Assembly: GCA_018399935.1 (NCBI GenBank)
Contig: JAGYNP010000048.1
Span: forward strand, 1-19,056
Origin: Candidatus Moraniibacteriota bacterium
GTDB taxonomy: Bacteria > Patescibacteriota > Minisyncoccia > Moranbacterales > DUUL01
DNA length: 19,056 nucleotides
Reading direction: 5' to 3'
Shown: in pieces, positions 1-7,541 of the stretch
Numbering within the stretch: the stretch's first letter is position 1
Layout of the letters: the number at the start of each line of letters is the position of its first letter
Translations under genes and position numbers: made by a program
Notes under the pieces: generated by a model
What the model was told of the DNA's origin: nothing
Databases searched by the model: none
The model's input: the letters and a program-made list of their open reading frames with translations, nothing else

Positions 1-726
1 AAAACAAAATAATAATTTATTATCTAAAGCAAAATATCTTTTTAAAGCAAAAAATCCGATAAAAAATATACAAAAAATATACCCTGAAGTGCCTAAAATT
101 TTATTTGGAATATATTTTTTTATACTTAATGCTAACTTCAAGAAAACACCAAGAATTGTAATGGGAATCAACAACACTAGAGATTGGATAATTATCGGAA
201 TTCCTTGAGGCAATTTATTTAATATTACTCCAGAATAACTCCAAATAAACCAGAAAAAACAAAATAATAATATAAAAAAAGTTTCTTTTAAATTTATTTT
301 ATCACTCTTCAATAAAATTTTACCCTTTAATATATAAGAAAATATCATAATTCCCAAAGAAAAATCAATTATTGCGTGCCACGAAACGGTCGGAAAAGCA
401 ATTCTTGAAAATGATAATCCCAAAATATCAGGACCAATTCCCATTCTAAAAATCAAGTCAGCAAAAACACCCTCTAGAATAAGACCATAGATACTTCCTA
501 AAAGAACTAAGCTTATCCAATCTTTTATTTTAAGACGATGTATAATATCTGCACCTAAAGAAAATAACACTATATATATAAAGACTCCAAAAACCAATGT
601 AATAAGAACAGAAAGAATTCCTTTGTTTAGGAAAAGAGTTGTAACACCAGAAACATTCCATATTAAAAATTCTGACAAAAATAATCCTATTAGACCAAGC
701 AACGTTAAAAAAATTATTTTTTTCAT
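1..726 (-). CDS. Multi-helix integral membrane protein, partial at the window edge
   Basis: An open frame runs from an ATG at 726-724 to the left edge without a stop: 242 codons are visible and the C-terminus lies outside the window. The product is very hydrophobic, with about seven or eight candidate membrane helices separated by short loops. It starts with a Lys-Lys-Lys N-terminus followed by a hydrophobic run at about residues 4-23. A central loop carries RMGIGPDILG and FPTVSWHAIIDF, the most distinctive stretches seen. I do not recognise the family, and no transporter or enzyme motif is evident. A good promoter lies about 70 nt upstream (801-829), so it is transcribed divergently from miaA. 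No clear Shine-Dalgarno site precedes the ATG. The reading frame is certain; the function is unknown. Confidence 0.8.
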   Translation of the reverse strand, partial: MKKIIFLTLLGLIGLFLSEFLIWNVSGVTTLFLNKGILSVLITLVFGVFIYIVLFSLGADIIHRLKIKDWISLVLLGSIYGLILEGVFADLIFRMGIGPDILGLSFSRIAFPTVSWHAIIDFSLGIMIFSYILKGKILLKSDKINLKETFFILLFCFFWFIWSYSGVILNKLPQGIPIIIQSLVLLIPITILGVFLKLALSIKKYIPNKILGTSGYIFCIFFIGFFALKRYFALDNKLLFCF

Positions 727-800
727 CTTTTTAATTTAAAATTTCTACTCTCAATTTTCAAATCCTTAAAATTCATGTTATCTTTTAAATAAGTTGTTTT

Positions 801-829
801 ATTGTATCATTTAAATAAAAGAATGTAAA
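801..829 (-). promoter_or_regulatory. Sigma-70-type promoter for the leftward membrane-protein gene
   Basis: Read on the minus strand, TTTACA (829-824) and TACAAT (806-801) are separated by exactly 17 nt. Each hexamer differs from consensus at one position. The predicted start near 794 leaves a leader of about 68 nt before the ATG at 726. Confidence 0.6.
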
Positions 830-1028
830 GTTTTTATTTTAAAAAATAAAATTTATAATTTATGAACAATTTTAAATGATTAAATTTTTAATTCTTGAAC
901 AAATTATATCGATTATATAAGAAATAATTAAAACTACTAAAATTTTCTTAAGATAGCAAAATTTTTAAAACTCATTTAAAACATTGGTTTTAAAATTAAA
1001 AATTATAAACTATAAATTAAATCAAAGT
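830..1028. other. AT-rich divergent intergenic region before miaA
   Basis: This is extremely AT-rich DNA between the leftward promoter and miaA. A weak candidate rightward promoter (TTGAAC near 894 with TATAAG about 15 nt downstream) can be proposed for miaA, but its spacing is poor. No hairpin, ORF or RNA gene stands out. Confidence 0.4.
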
Positions 1029-1991
1029 ATGTTGACCTCAAAAAACTTTAAAGTAATCATAATTATTGGTCCAACTTCATCCGGCAAATCCAGTTTGGCT
1101 GTCAAAATCGCTCAAAAATTTAATGGAGAAATTATTTCTGTTGATTCAAGACAAGTTTTCAAAGAAATGAACCTTGGAACTGGTAAAGTTCCAGGAAATT
1201 GGAAAAAATTTAAAGAAAATCAAGAAAATGTTTATATGTATAAAAATATTCCTCATTACTTGATTGATTTTATTAGACCTGACAAAGATTATAATGTTTC
1301 TCATTTCAAAAAAGATTGTGAAAAAAAGATTTTAAAAATAATTAAAAGAGGTAAAATTCCTATCCTATGTGGAGGAACTGGTTTTTGGATTCAAGCAGTG
1401 ATTGATAATGTTGAATTTCCCCAAATCAAACCTGATTTGAAATTAAGAAAAAAATTAAAAGAAAAAACCAACTCAGAACTGCTTAAAATACTGAAAAAAC
1501 TTGATTTAGACAGAGCTAACAATATTGATCAAAAAAACCAGGCTCGTTTAATTCGTGCCATTGAAATTGTCAAAAAAATTGGCAGAGTTCCAAAAATTGA
1601 AATCAAAAGAAAATCCAATACAAGAAAAATTAAAAATCAATCAATCGATTTTTTGCAAATTGGTATTCCAATTAACCCTTATAAACTAGAAGAAAAAATA
1701 AAACTTCGTTTAGAAAAAAGATTTAATCAAGGAATGATAGAAGAAATTTTAAATTTATTTGAAAAATATAATTTATCAACTGAAAAAATCCAAAACTTAG
1801 GAATAGCTTATAATCTAGTTCCTTTATATAGAGCTAAAAAAATTAGCAAAAAAGAACTCTTTGATCAAATTGTTCAAGCTGAAAAAAAATATGCCAAACG
1901 ACAAATAACTTGGTTTAAAAAAGATAAGAGGATTTTTTGGAGTAAAGAATCAGAAAAGATTTTGAGTAAGATTAAAAAATTTATATCCTAA
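1029..1991 (+). CDS. miaA: tRNA dimethylallyltransferase MiaA
   Basis: MiaA transfers a dimethylallyl group from DMAPP to N6 of adenosine 37 in tRNAs that read codons beginning with U. Near the N-terminus is the P-loop GPTSSGKS (residues 14-21), followed by the conserved VDSRQVF (38-44) and GTGKV. The CGGTGFWIQAV segment, ARLIRAIEI and the C-terminal YAKRQITWFKKD motif are all typical of the family. The length of 320 aa is normal. I chose the ATG at 1029, which places the P-loop at the usual distance from the N-terminus. An in-frame TTG at 984 would add 15 residues unlike the family. No Shine-Dalgarno site is visible. The tRNA-Phe gene in this window (15716-15787) carries A37 next to its GAA anticodon, so it is a plausible substrate. 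Identification is secure. Confidence 0.96.
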   Translation: MLTSKNFKVIIIIGPTSSGKSSLAVKIAQKFNGEIISVDSRQVFKEMNLGTGKVPGNWKKFKENQENVYMYKNIPHYLIDFIRPDKDYNVSHFKKDCEKKILKIIKRGKIPILCGGTGFWIQAVIDNVEFPQIKPDLKLRKKLKEKTNSELLKILKKLDLDRANNIDQKNQARLIRAIEIVKKIGRVPKIEIKRKSNTRKIKNQSIDFLQIGIPINPYKLEEKIKLRLEKRFNQGMIEEILNLFEKYNLSTEKIQNLGIAYNLVPLYRAKKISKKELFDQIVQAEKKYAKRQITWFKKDKRIFWSKESEKILSKIKKFIS

Positions 1992-2446
1992 TTTTGAGTT
2001 TTAAATTTTAAATCAATTTATAATTTTATAATTTTTGAACCTACCTACCAACAAGCAAGAAAATTCTAATTTTAAATTTTCTATTTACTTTCCAATATTA
2101 AACTTTCCAGCCCCAATTAAATGCCTTCAAATAAACCTGAAAATTTGACAGAGTAGACTTTATAAAATTTTCAACTTTACAGATTTTAAGGACTTTATAG
2201 ACTTTCTAACTCTTTTTATTTGCCAACAATCTCAAAAAATGCTAAGCTTCTTTTGTTAGGAGAGGCTCTAGCCTTTCTTTCTTTGCTTTTATATAATAAA
2301 AAATAATTAAAATAACTTAAAAATTTTTTGTTTGAGTATATTTCAAGAAGAACTTTAGCAACAAATAAAATAAATTTAATTAGTTCATTAAGTAAGTAAT
2401 AAAAAATTCAACAAAAAATATACTAAATAAATAATTTCTAAAAAAT
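1992..2446. other. 455-nt intergenic region with degenerate tandem repeats
   Basis: There is no credible gene. The region contains the degenerate 9-bp tandem array at 2153-2205 and a short palindrome (AGGCT-ct-AGCCT) near 2266-2277. A TATAAT-like word near 2292 has no convincing -35 partner. The stretch just before the next gene is almost pure A/T. Confidence 0.5.
2153..2205 (-). repeat. Degenerate 9-bp tandem repeat, about six units
   Basis: Read on the minus strand from 2205, successive units are AAAGTCTAT, AAAGTCCTT, AAAATCTGT and AAAGTTGAA, then an 8-nt unit AATTTTAT, then AAAGTCTAC. The shared core is AAAGTCTAT. The array is decayed but stays in 9-bp register for the first four units. 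Confidence 0.5.
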
Positions 2447-3103
2447 ATGTTAATATCTTGGTACGGTCACTCCTGTTTCAAAATTCAAACCAAACCTCAA
2501 AGAGGAGCTGATGAAGTAATTATTTTTACTGATCCATTTGATAAAAGTATCGGTTTAAAACCCCCTCAAGGAAATGCTGATATAGTTTTAATTTCTCATA
2601 ATCATTTTGATCACAATAATCCTGATAATCTTAAAGGTGATCCTTTTATTATTGACGCCTTGGGCGAATATTCAGTTAAAGATGTATTCGTTGAGGGTAT
2701 TTCATCTTATCATGATAAAGATAAGGGAGCTCTTAGAGGTTTAAATAATATTTATACCATTAAAAGTGAAGATTTATTGGTTTGTCATTTAGGAGACTTG
2801 GGACATATCTTAAATGAAGATCAAATTGCTACTATTGGAGATGTTGACATTTTAATGATTCCGATTGGTGGAAAATTTACCATTAATTCTAAGGAAGCCG
2901 AAAAAGTAATATCCCAAATTAATCCTAAAATCATATTGCCAATGCACTACAAAATTCCTAATCTAAAAATTGACCTCAACGACAAAGAAGAATTTGCTAA
3001 AGAATTGGGACTAGAAATTGAAAATAATACCAGTAAATTAAACATAAAAGCCAATGACTTGAAAGATATTCAAAACAAGGTTATTTTTATGAATATTAAT
3101 TGA
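2447..3103 (+). CDS. Metallo-beta-lactamase-fold hydrolase, UlaG-like
   Basis: This is a 218-aa cytoplasmic protein of the metallo-beta-lactamase superfamily, in the branch of small stand-alone hydrolases related to UlaG (L-ascorbate-6-phosphate lactonase). The metal-binding signature SHNHFDHNN supplies H51, H53, D55 and H56. Further likely ligands are H114 and D117 in CHLGDLGH and H167 in LPMHYK. The N-terminal WYGHSCFKI is also characteristic. There is no signal peptide or membrane segment. The gene is followed 10 nt later by a small membrane-protein gene, so the two are probably cotranscribed. Substrate cannot be inferred: this family is broad, and an ascorbate role is unlikely in such a small genome. 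The fold assignment is strong and the specific activity is open. Confidence 0.85.
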   Translation: MLISWYGHSCFKIQTKPQRGADEVIIFTDPFDKSIGLKPPQGNADIVLISHNHFDHNNPDNLKGDPFIIDALGEYSVKDVFVEGISSYHDKDKGALRGLNNIYTIKSEDLLVCHLGDLGHILNEDQIATIGDVDILMIPIGGKFTINSKEAEKVISQINPKIILPMHYKIPNLKIDLNDKEEFAKELGLEIENNTSKLNIKANDLKDIQNKVIFMNIN

Positions 3104-3113
3104 TTAAAATGTT

Positions 3114-3374
3114 ATGGATAATTTTTTTGAAAAAATATTAAAAAAGCCTAAAGCCTATCGAAGAAGACTAGCCTTTATTTTAACTTTTATTTTTGGTATT
3201 ATTATTTTTTCTTTATGGATGTTTATGACTATTGATAATTTTCAAAAAACTGTAGGAGATATTGATAAAAATCAAAACTTGAATAAACAAACTCCTTCTC
3301 TAAAGGAAAAGTATAAAGAACAAATTGATAAAAATGAGATTATTCAAAAAAATTTAGAGGAATTAGGTTTATAA
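3114..3374 (+). CDS. Small single-helix membrane protein of unknown function
   Basis: This 86-aa protein has a basic N-terminal region (KKPKAYRRR, about residues 10-18), one strong membrane helix (about 19-41) and a charged, probably helical C-terminal tail (about 45-86). The positive residues before the helix favour an N-in, C-out orientation. It begins 10 nt after the upstream hydrolase gene, which suggests an operon. No domain is recognised. A weak hairpin follows the stop at 3396-3417. Confidence 0.7.
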   Translation: MDNFFEKILKKPKAYRRRLAFILTFIFGIIIFSLWMFMTIDNFQKTVGDIDKNQNLNKQTPSLKEKYKEQIDKNEIIQKNLEELGL

Positions 3375-3395
3375 AAACTTTAAATTCCTATTTAT

Positions 3396-3417
3396 AAAAA
3401 TGCTTTCAAGCACTTTT
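3396..3417 (+). terminator. Weak intrinsic terminator candidate
   Basis: AAAAATGC and GCACTTTT flank a six-nt loop, with one bulged C, and are followed by TTTATT. It sits just after the small membrane-protein gene and before the gyrA promoter candidate. The stem is short. Confidence 0.3.
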
Positions 3418-3432
3418 ATTATTCATCTTGGA

Positions 3433-3461
3433 TTGATTATCAAGACAAGTAAAATTAAAAT
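3433..3461 (+). promoter_or_regulatory. Candidate gyrA promoter
   Basis: TTGATT (3433-3438) and TAAAAT (3456-3461) are separated by 17 nt. The predicted start near 3468 would leave only about 12 nt before the gyrA ATG, which lacks a Shine-Dalgarno site. The -35 is only a fair match. Confidence 0.4.
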
Positions 3462-3479
3462 TTTAAATAAATTTAAAAA

Positions 3480-5930
3480 ATGACAGACAAAAACATAGAA
3501 AATCATATCGGTAAAATTAATTTAAGAAAAATAACAAATGAAATGGAAGAATCATATCTTTCATACGCTATGAGTGTTATTGTTTCCCGAGCTTTACCTG
3601 ATATCCGAGATGGATTAAAACCAGTTCAAAGAAGAATTCTTTTTTCAATGTGGCAATTAGGGCTAAAACACAATGCTCGCTACAGAAAATCAGCTACCGT
3701 AGTAGGTGAAGTTTTGGGTAAATGGCATCCTCATGGTGATTCAGCTGTTTATGAGACGATGGTTAGAATGGCTCAAGATTTTTCATTAAGATACCCACTA
3801 GTTGATGGACAAGGAAATTTTGGCTCTATTGATGGTGATTCTGCAGCGGCTATGCGTTATACTGAAGCTAAAATGGCTGGAATTGCCGATGAACTTTTAT
3901 TGGACTTAGAAAAAGAAACTGTTGATTGGAAAGATAATTACGACTCAACTAAAAAAGAACCTGTTTTTCTAACAGCCAAACTTCCCCAATTATTATTAAA
4001 TGGCACTATGGGAATTGCTGTTGGAATGGCCACTAATATTCCGCCTCATCATTTAGGAGAACTTGTTGATGGAATTTGTCATTTAATCGACAATGAAGAT
4101 GCCAATATTGAAGATTTAACCAAATTCATTCAAGGTCCAGATTTCCCAACGGGTGGAATTATTTACAATAAAAATGATATTTTGAATGCATATACTACTG
4201 GTAGAGGTGGAATTACAACTAGAGCTAAAGCTGAAATAATTGAAAATGAAAATAACAAGTTTAATATTATTGTCTCTGAACTAACTTATCAAACCAATAA
4301 ATCAGTTTTAATTCAAAGAATGGCTGAGTTAGTTAAAAATGGTAAACTTATCGGCATCAGAGATATCAGAGATGAATCTGATCGAGAAGGAATTAGAGTA
4401 GTTATTGAGCTAAAAAAAGACGCTTATCCTAACAAAATTTTAAACCAACTTTACAAATTAACCGACTTACAAAAAAACTTTAATTTAAATATGTTAGCTT
4501 TGGTTAATGGAATTGAACCTCAAACTCTTAATTTAAAATCCATTCTTGAACATTACATTGAACACCGAAAACTAATAGTAGTCAGAAGAACTAAATTTGA
4601 ATTAAAAAAAGCTGAAGCCCGAGCACATATTTTAGAAGGATTAAAAAAAGCACTTGATCATATCAATGAAGTTATTGAAACTATTAAAAAATCACCAAAC
4701 AAAGAAGAAGCTCATAAAAATTTAATGTTTAATTTTAAATTATCTGATCTCCAATCTACTGCTATTTTAGAAATGAAATTACAAGTATTAGCTGGCTTAG
4801 AAAGAAAGAAAATTGAAGATGAATTAAAAGAAAAACTAAACATTATTAAAGATTTAAAAATAATTTTAGGAGATCCTAAAGAAATTCTAAAAATTATAAA
4901 AAATGAATTATCAGAATTAAAATCTAAATATAATGACAATAGAAGAACTAGAGTTGTCAAAGGACGTATTGATAATCTTTCTCAAGAAGATCTAATCGCC
5001 AATGAAGAGTCAATAATTAGCTTAACTGGCGATGGTTATATTAAAAGACTTCAACCTAACGACTTTAGAGCTCAAAAAAGAGGCGGTAAAGGAGTAAAAG
5101 GTGGAGTTAAAGAAAATGATGTTATTGATAAAGTATTGACAGTAATGTCTCATGATAATATTTTATTTTTTACTGATACTGGTAAAGTTTTTCAAACTAA
5201 AGCTTATGAAATTCCTTTTTCTAGTAGAAATAGTAAAGGTAATGCTATTGTTAATTTTTTACAGATTGGACCAAATGAAAAAATCACTTCAATAAAAGCC
5301 ATCAGCAAAAATTCAAATGCTAAAAATTTAGTAATGCAAACCACTAAAGGCCGAATAAAAAAAGTTTCAATAAAAGATTTTAGTAATGTTCGAAGAGGAG
5401 GTTTAATTGCTATTAATTTAAATTCCGAAGATTCCTTAGGTTGGGTTGATACTAGTAATAGCAAGAATGAAATTATGTTAATTACTAAAAATGGCCAATC
5501 CATCCGTTTCGACGAAAAAAATGTCAGACCTATGGGAAGAACAGCTGCTGGAGTAATGGCTATCAAATTGAAAAAAGATGATCAAGTTATTGGAATGCAT
5601 GTTGTTCACAAAGAAATAGAAAATGCCGTTTTATTAGTTGTTTCTGAAAAAGGTTACGGTAAAAAAACCTCTTTGGATAAATATAAAACTCAATCAAGAA
5701 ATGGTTCTGGAATAAAAACTACTCAAATTACAAAAAAAACTGGAAACTTAGTCTCTTCACATATAATTGAAGGTGACATGGGAAAAAAAGATCTAATTGC
5801 TAGTTCTAATAAAGGACAAATCATTCGAACTTCTATTAAAAATATTTCAAAATTAGGACGCGCTACTCAGGGAGTTAGAATTATGAGATTGAAAGAAACA
5901 GAAAAAGTTGCAGCAACAACAGTGCTTTAG
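3480..5930 (+). CDS. gyrA: DNA gyrase subunit A
   Basis: GyrA is the DNA-breaking subunit of gyrase, which introduces negative supercoils using ATP hydrolysed by GyrB. The N-terminal breakage-reunion domain contains LPDIRDGLKPVQRR (residues 39-52). The quinolone-determining segment WHPHGDSAVYE (82-92) has Ser88 and Glu92 at the positions of E. coli Ser83/Asp87. The catalytic tyrosine is Y127 in AAMRYTEAK. The C-terminal DNA-wrapping pinwheel begins near residue 500 with about six recognisable blades (for example GDGYIKRL, TDTGKVFQT, TKGRIKKVS, NKGQIIRTS). The GyrA box at 532-538 reads QKRGGKG instead of the classical QRRGGKG; its presence supports gyrase over topoisomerase IV ParC. The 816-aa length is normal. 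gyrB is not in the window. Confidence 0.96.
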   Translation: MTDKNIENHIGKINLRKITNEMEESYLSYAMSVIVSRALPDIRDGLKPVQRRILFSMWQLGLKHNARYRKSATVVGEVLGKWHPHGDSAVYETMVRMAQDFSLRYPLVDGQGNFGSIDGDSAAAMRYTEAKMAGIADELLLDLEKETVDWKDNYDSTKKEPVFLTAKLPQLLLNGTMGIAVGMATNIPPHHLGELVDGICHLIDNEDANIEDLTKFIQGPDFPTGGIIYNKNDILNAYTTGRGGITTRAKAEIIENENNKFNIIVSELTYQTNKSVLIQRMAELVKNGKLIGIRDIRDESDREGIRVVIELKKDAYPNKILNQLYKLTDLQKNFNLNMLALVNGIEPQTLNLKSILEHYIEHRKLIVVRRTKFELKKAEARAHILEGLKKALDHINEVIETIKKSPNKEEAHKNLMFNFKLSDLQSTAILEMKLQVLAGLERKKIEDELKEKLNIIKDLKIILGDPKEILKIIKNELSELKSKYNDNRRTRVVKGRIDNLSQEDLIANEESIISLTGDGYIKRLQPNDFRAQKRGGKGVKGGVKENDVIDKVLTVMSHDNILFFTDTGKVFQTKAYEIPFSSRNSKGNAIVNFLQIGPNEKITSIKAISKNSNAKNLVMQTTKGRIKKVSIKDFSNVRRGGLIAINLNSEDSLGWVDTSNSKNEIMLITKNGQSIRFDEKNVRPMGRTAAGVMAIKLKKDDQVIGMHVVHKEIENAVLLVVSEKGYGKKTSLDKYKTQSRNGSGIKTTQITKKTGNLVSSHIIEGDMGKKDLIASSNKGQIIRTSIKNISKLGRATQGVRIMRLKETEKVAATTVL

Positions 5931-5939
5931 TCTTAAAAG

Positions 5940-5956
5940 ATAGCATGCTTTGCTAT
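5940..5956. repeat. Short hairpin after gyrA
   Basis: ATAGCA-TGCTT-TGCTAT forms a 6-bp stem with a 5-nt loop 9 nt after the gyrA stop. No U-tract follows, so it is not a typical intrinsic terminator. Confidence 0.35.
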
Positions 5957-5996
5957 GTATTCAATAATCTAAAACAAAATTTATCTTAATGTTAGC

Positions 5997-6090
5997 TTAG
6001 TATTAAACTGTAAGTATTAAGTATCAAGGGAAAGAAAAAATCTCTTTAAGATTTTTTGCTTGATACTTAATACTGAATACTTAAGACTAA
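5997..6090. repeat. 94-bp nested inverted repeat between gyrA and the lipoprotein gene
   Basis: Outer arms lie at 5997-6028 and 6059-6090. Their inner 16 nt are perfectly complementary (the right arm begins CTTGATACTTAATACT) and the distal parts are imperfectly so. A second 9-bp stem, AAAAAATCT (6035-6043) with AGATTTTTT (6049-6057), lies inside. The word AGTATTAA also repeats within the left arm. It may be a decayed palindromic mobile repeat or may act as a terminator structure for gyrA. Confidence 0.6.
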
Positions 6091-6176
6091 ACTTCCTATT
6101 TGCTTTTCTCTTCTCAAAATGTTATTATTAAATTAACTTTATAATAAGAATAAAATAGAAAATAAAAAATGAAAAA

Positions 6177-7541
6177 ATGTCAATGAAAAAATCAAAAAAA
6201 GTCTTTTATACAATAGCAATTTTAATTTTATTACCAATAGTCTTTGTTTTTTCAGGTTGTTTTAAAAAAAAACCTCAAAACTACGAACTTAGTCTTGAAG
6301 TTTGGGGTGTTTTTGATGATTCAGATGTTTTTAATGAAATCAATAAACAATACCGAGATCTAAACCCACAAATAAAAAGAATTGAATATAAAAAGATTTC
6401 AAATAAAGTTACAGACTATGAAGAAGAATTAACAAATGCTATTGCTAGTAGCAATGGTCCTGATATTATTTTTTTCGGAAATAATTGGCTCTCTGAACAT
6501 AAAGACAAAGTAGTAGCTTTACCAAACTCCGAAACTTATATAGGCGAATTTAGAAAAAACTTTGTCGACGTTATTGAAAGTGACTTTGTTGAGAATAATC
6601 AAATTTATTCTATGCCTCTTTATTGTGACACTTTAGCTCTTTTTTATAACAAAGATTTATTCAATCAATCTGGTTTAACTTCTCCTCCAGCCACCTGGCA
6701 AGAACTTTTGGATTATGTTGATTATTTAACTTTAACTGATTCTAATGGAAATATCCAACAATCAGCTATCGCTTTAGGTAGATCAAAAAATCCAGGTGGA
6801 GTTAATCGTTCTTCTGATATTTTAACTTTATTAATGATGCAAAAAGAAGTTGAAATGTACGACAAAATAAGCGGTAGAGCAACTTTCAATAACAATAAAA
6901 AAGCTTCAGATGCTTTAAATTTTTATACTCAATTTGCTTTAGCTGGCTCTGATGCTTATACTTGGAATTCTATTATGGATTATTCAATTGATAGTTTCAA
7001 AGCTGGAAAAACCGCTATGATGATCAACTACTCTCATTGGAAAAATCAACTCAAAGAAGATTCCCCAAAATTAAATTTTACCACGGCTCCAGTTCCCCAA
7101 CAAAACTTAAATCAAAAAGTTAATTTTTCTAATTACTGGGGATTAGCCGTAGTAAAAAATAAACAATTAGAACCACTAAGAAGCAACGATACAATCAATT
7201 ATACTCAAGAAGACAGAATTAATGAATCTTGGAAATATATTAAATATCTAACAACGAAATCAGATAATTTAAGTAATCTTGAATTTGATCCAACCGAAAA
7301 ATACTTAGAAAATACTTATAAACCAGCTGCTAGAAAAGATTTAATTGAAAAACAAAAATCAGATCCTTATATCAAAGATTTTGCTATTCAAGCTTTGACC
7401 GCTAAATCATGGGCTCAACCCGAAAATTTAGTTGTAGAAGAAATTTTAGTCGAAGCAATTGATGAAGTAGTTAGTGGTACCAAAACCTCCCGAGATGCTC
7501 TAAATTCAGCTGCTAATAGAATTAATAATTTAATTCAATGA
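6177..7541 (+). CDS. Extracellular solute-binding lipoprotein, family 1
   Basis: This 454-aa protein has a lysine-rich N-terminus, a hydrophobic signal segment and the lipobox FSGC with acylation Cys28. It should therefore be exported and lipid-anchored. The mature part resembles ABC sugar-binding proteins of family 1: an early VWGVFDD strand, NGPDIIFFGNNWL, the YSMPLYCDTLALFYNKDLF hinge region, PPATWQELLDYVDYL, and FKAGKTAMMINYSHW. No permease or ATPase partner lies nearby. Instead its stop overlaps the start of the next gene (ATGA, 7538-7541), which begins the pilin-like array, implying translational coupling. ATG codons at 6177 and 6183 are both possible. An out-of-frame ATG at 6169 gives only a five-codon ORF ending on the 6183 ATG. 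A TATAAT at 6140-6145 is a possible -10 element without a good -35. Ligand unknown. Confidence 0.88.
   Translation: MSMKKSKKVFYTIAILILLPIVFVFSGCFKKKPQNYELSLEVWGVFDDSDVFNEINKQYRDLNPQIKRIEYKKISNKVTDYEEELTNAIASSNGPDIIFFGNNWLSEHKDKVVALPNSETYIGEFRKNFVDVIESDFVENNQIYSMPLYCDTLALFYNKDLFNQSGLTSPPATWQELLDYVDYLTLTDSNGNIQQSAIALGRSKNPGGVNRSSDILTLLMMQKEVEMYDKISGRATFNNNKKASDALNFYTQFALAGSDAYTWNSIMDYSIDSFKAGKTAMMINYSHWKNQLKEDSPKLNFTTAPVPQQNLNQKVNFSNYWGLAVVKNKQLEPLRSNDTINYTQEDRINESWKYIKYLTTKSDNLSNLEFDPTEKYLENTYKPAARKDLIEKQKSDPYIKDFAIQALTAKSWAQPENLVVEEILVEAIDEVVSGTKTSRDALNSAANRINNLIQ

Noticed and set aside
984..1028. N-terminal extension of MiaA from a TTG codon
   Set aside because: The 15 extra residues precede the normal family start, and an ATG sits at the expected place; no ribosome site supports the TTG.
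4712..5566. Two minus-strand open frames inside gyrA
   Set aside because: They lie opposite a full-length, motif-complete gyrA frame and read as low-complexity Leu/Ile/Ser/Phe sequence, as expected for antisense of AT-rich coding DNA.
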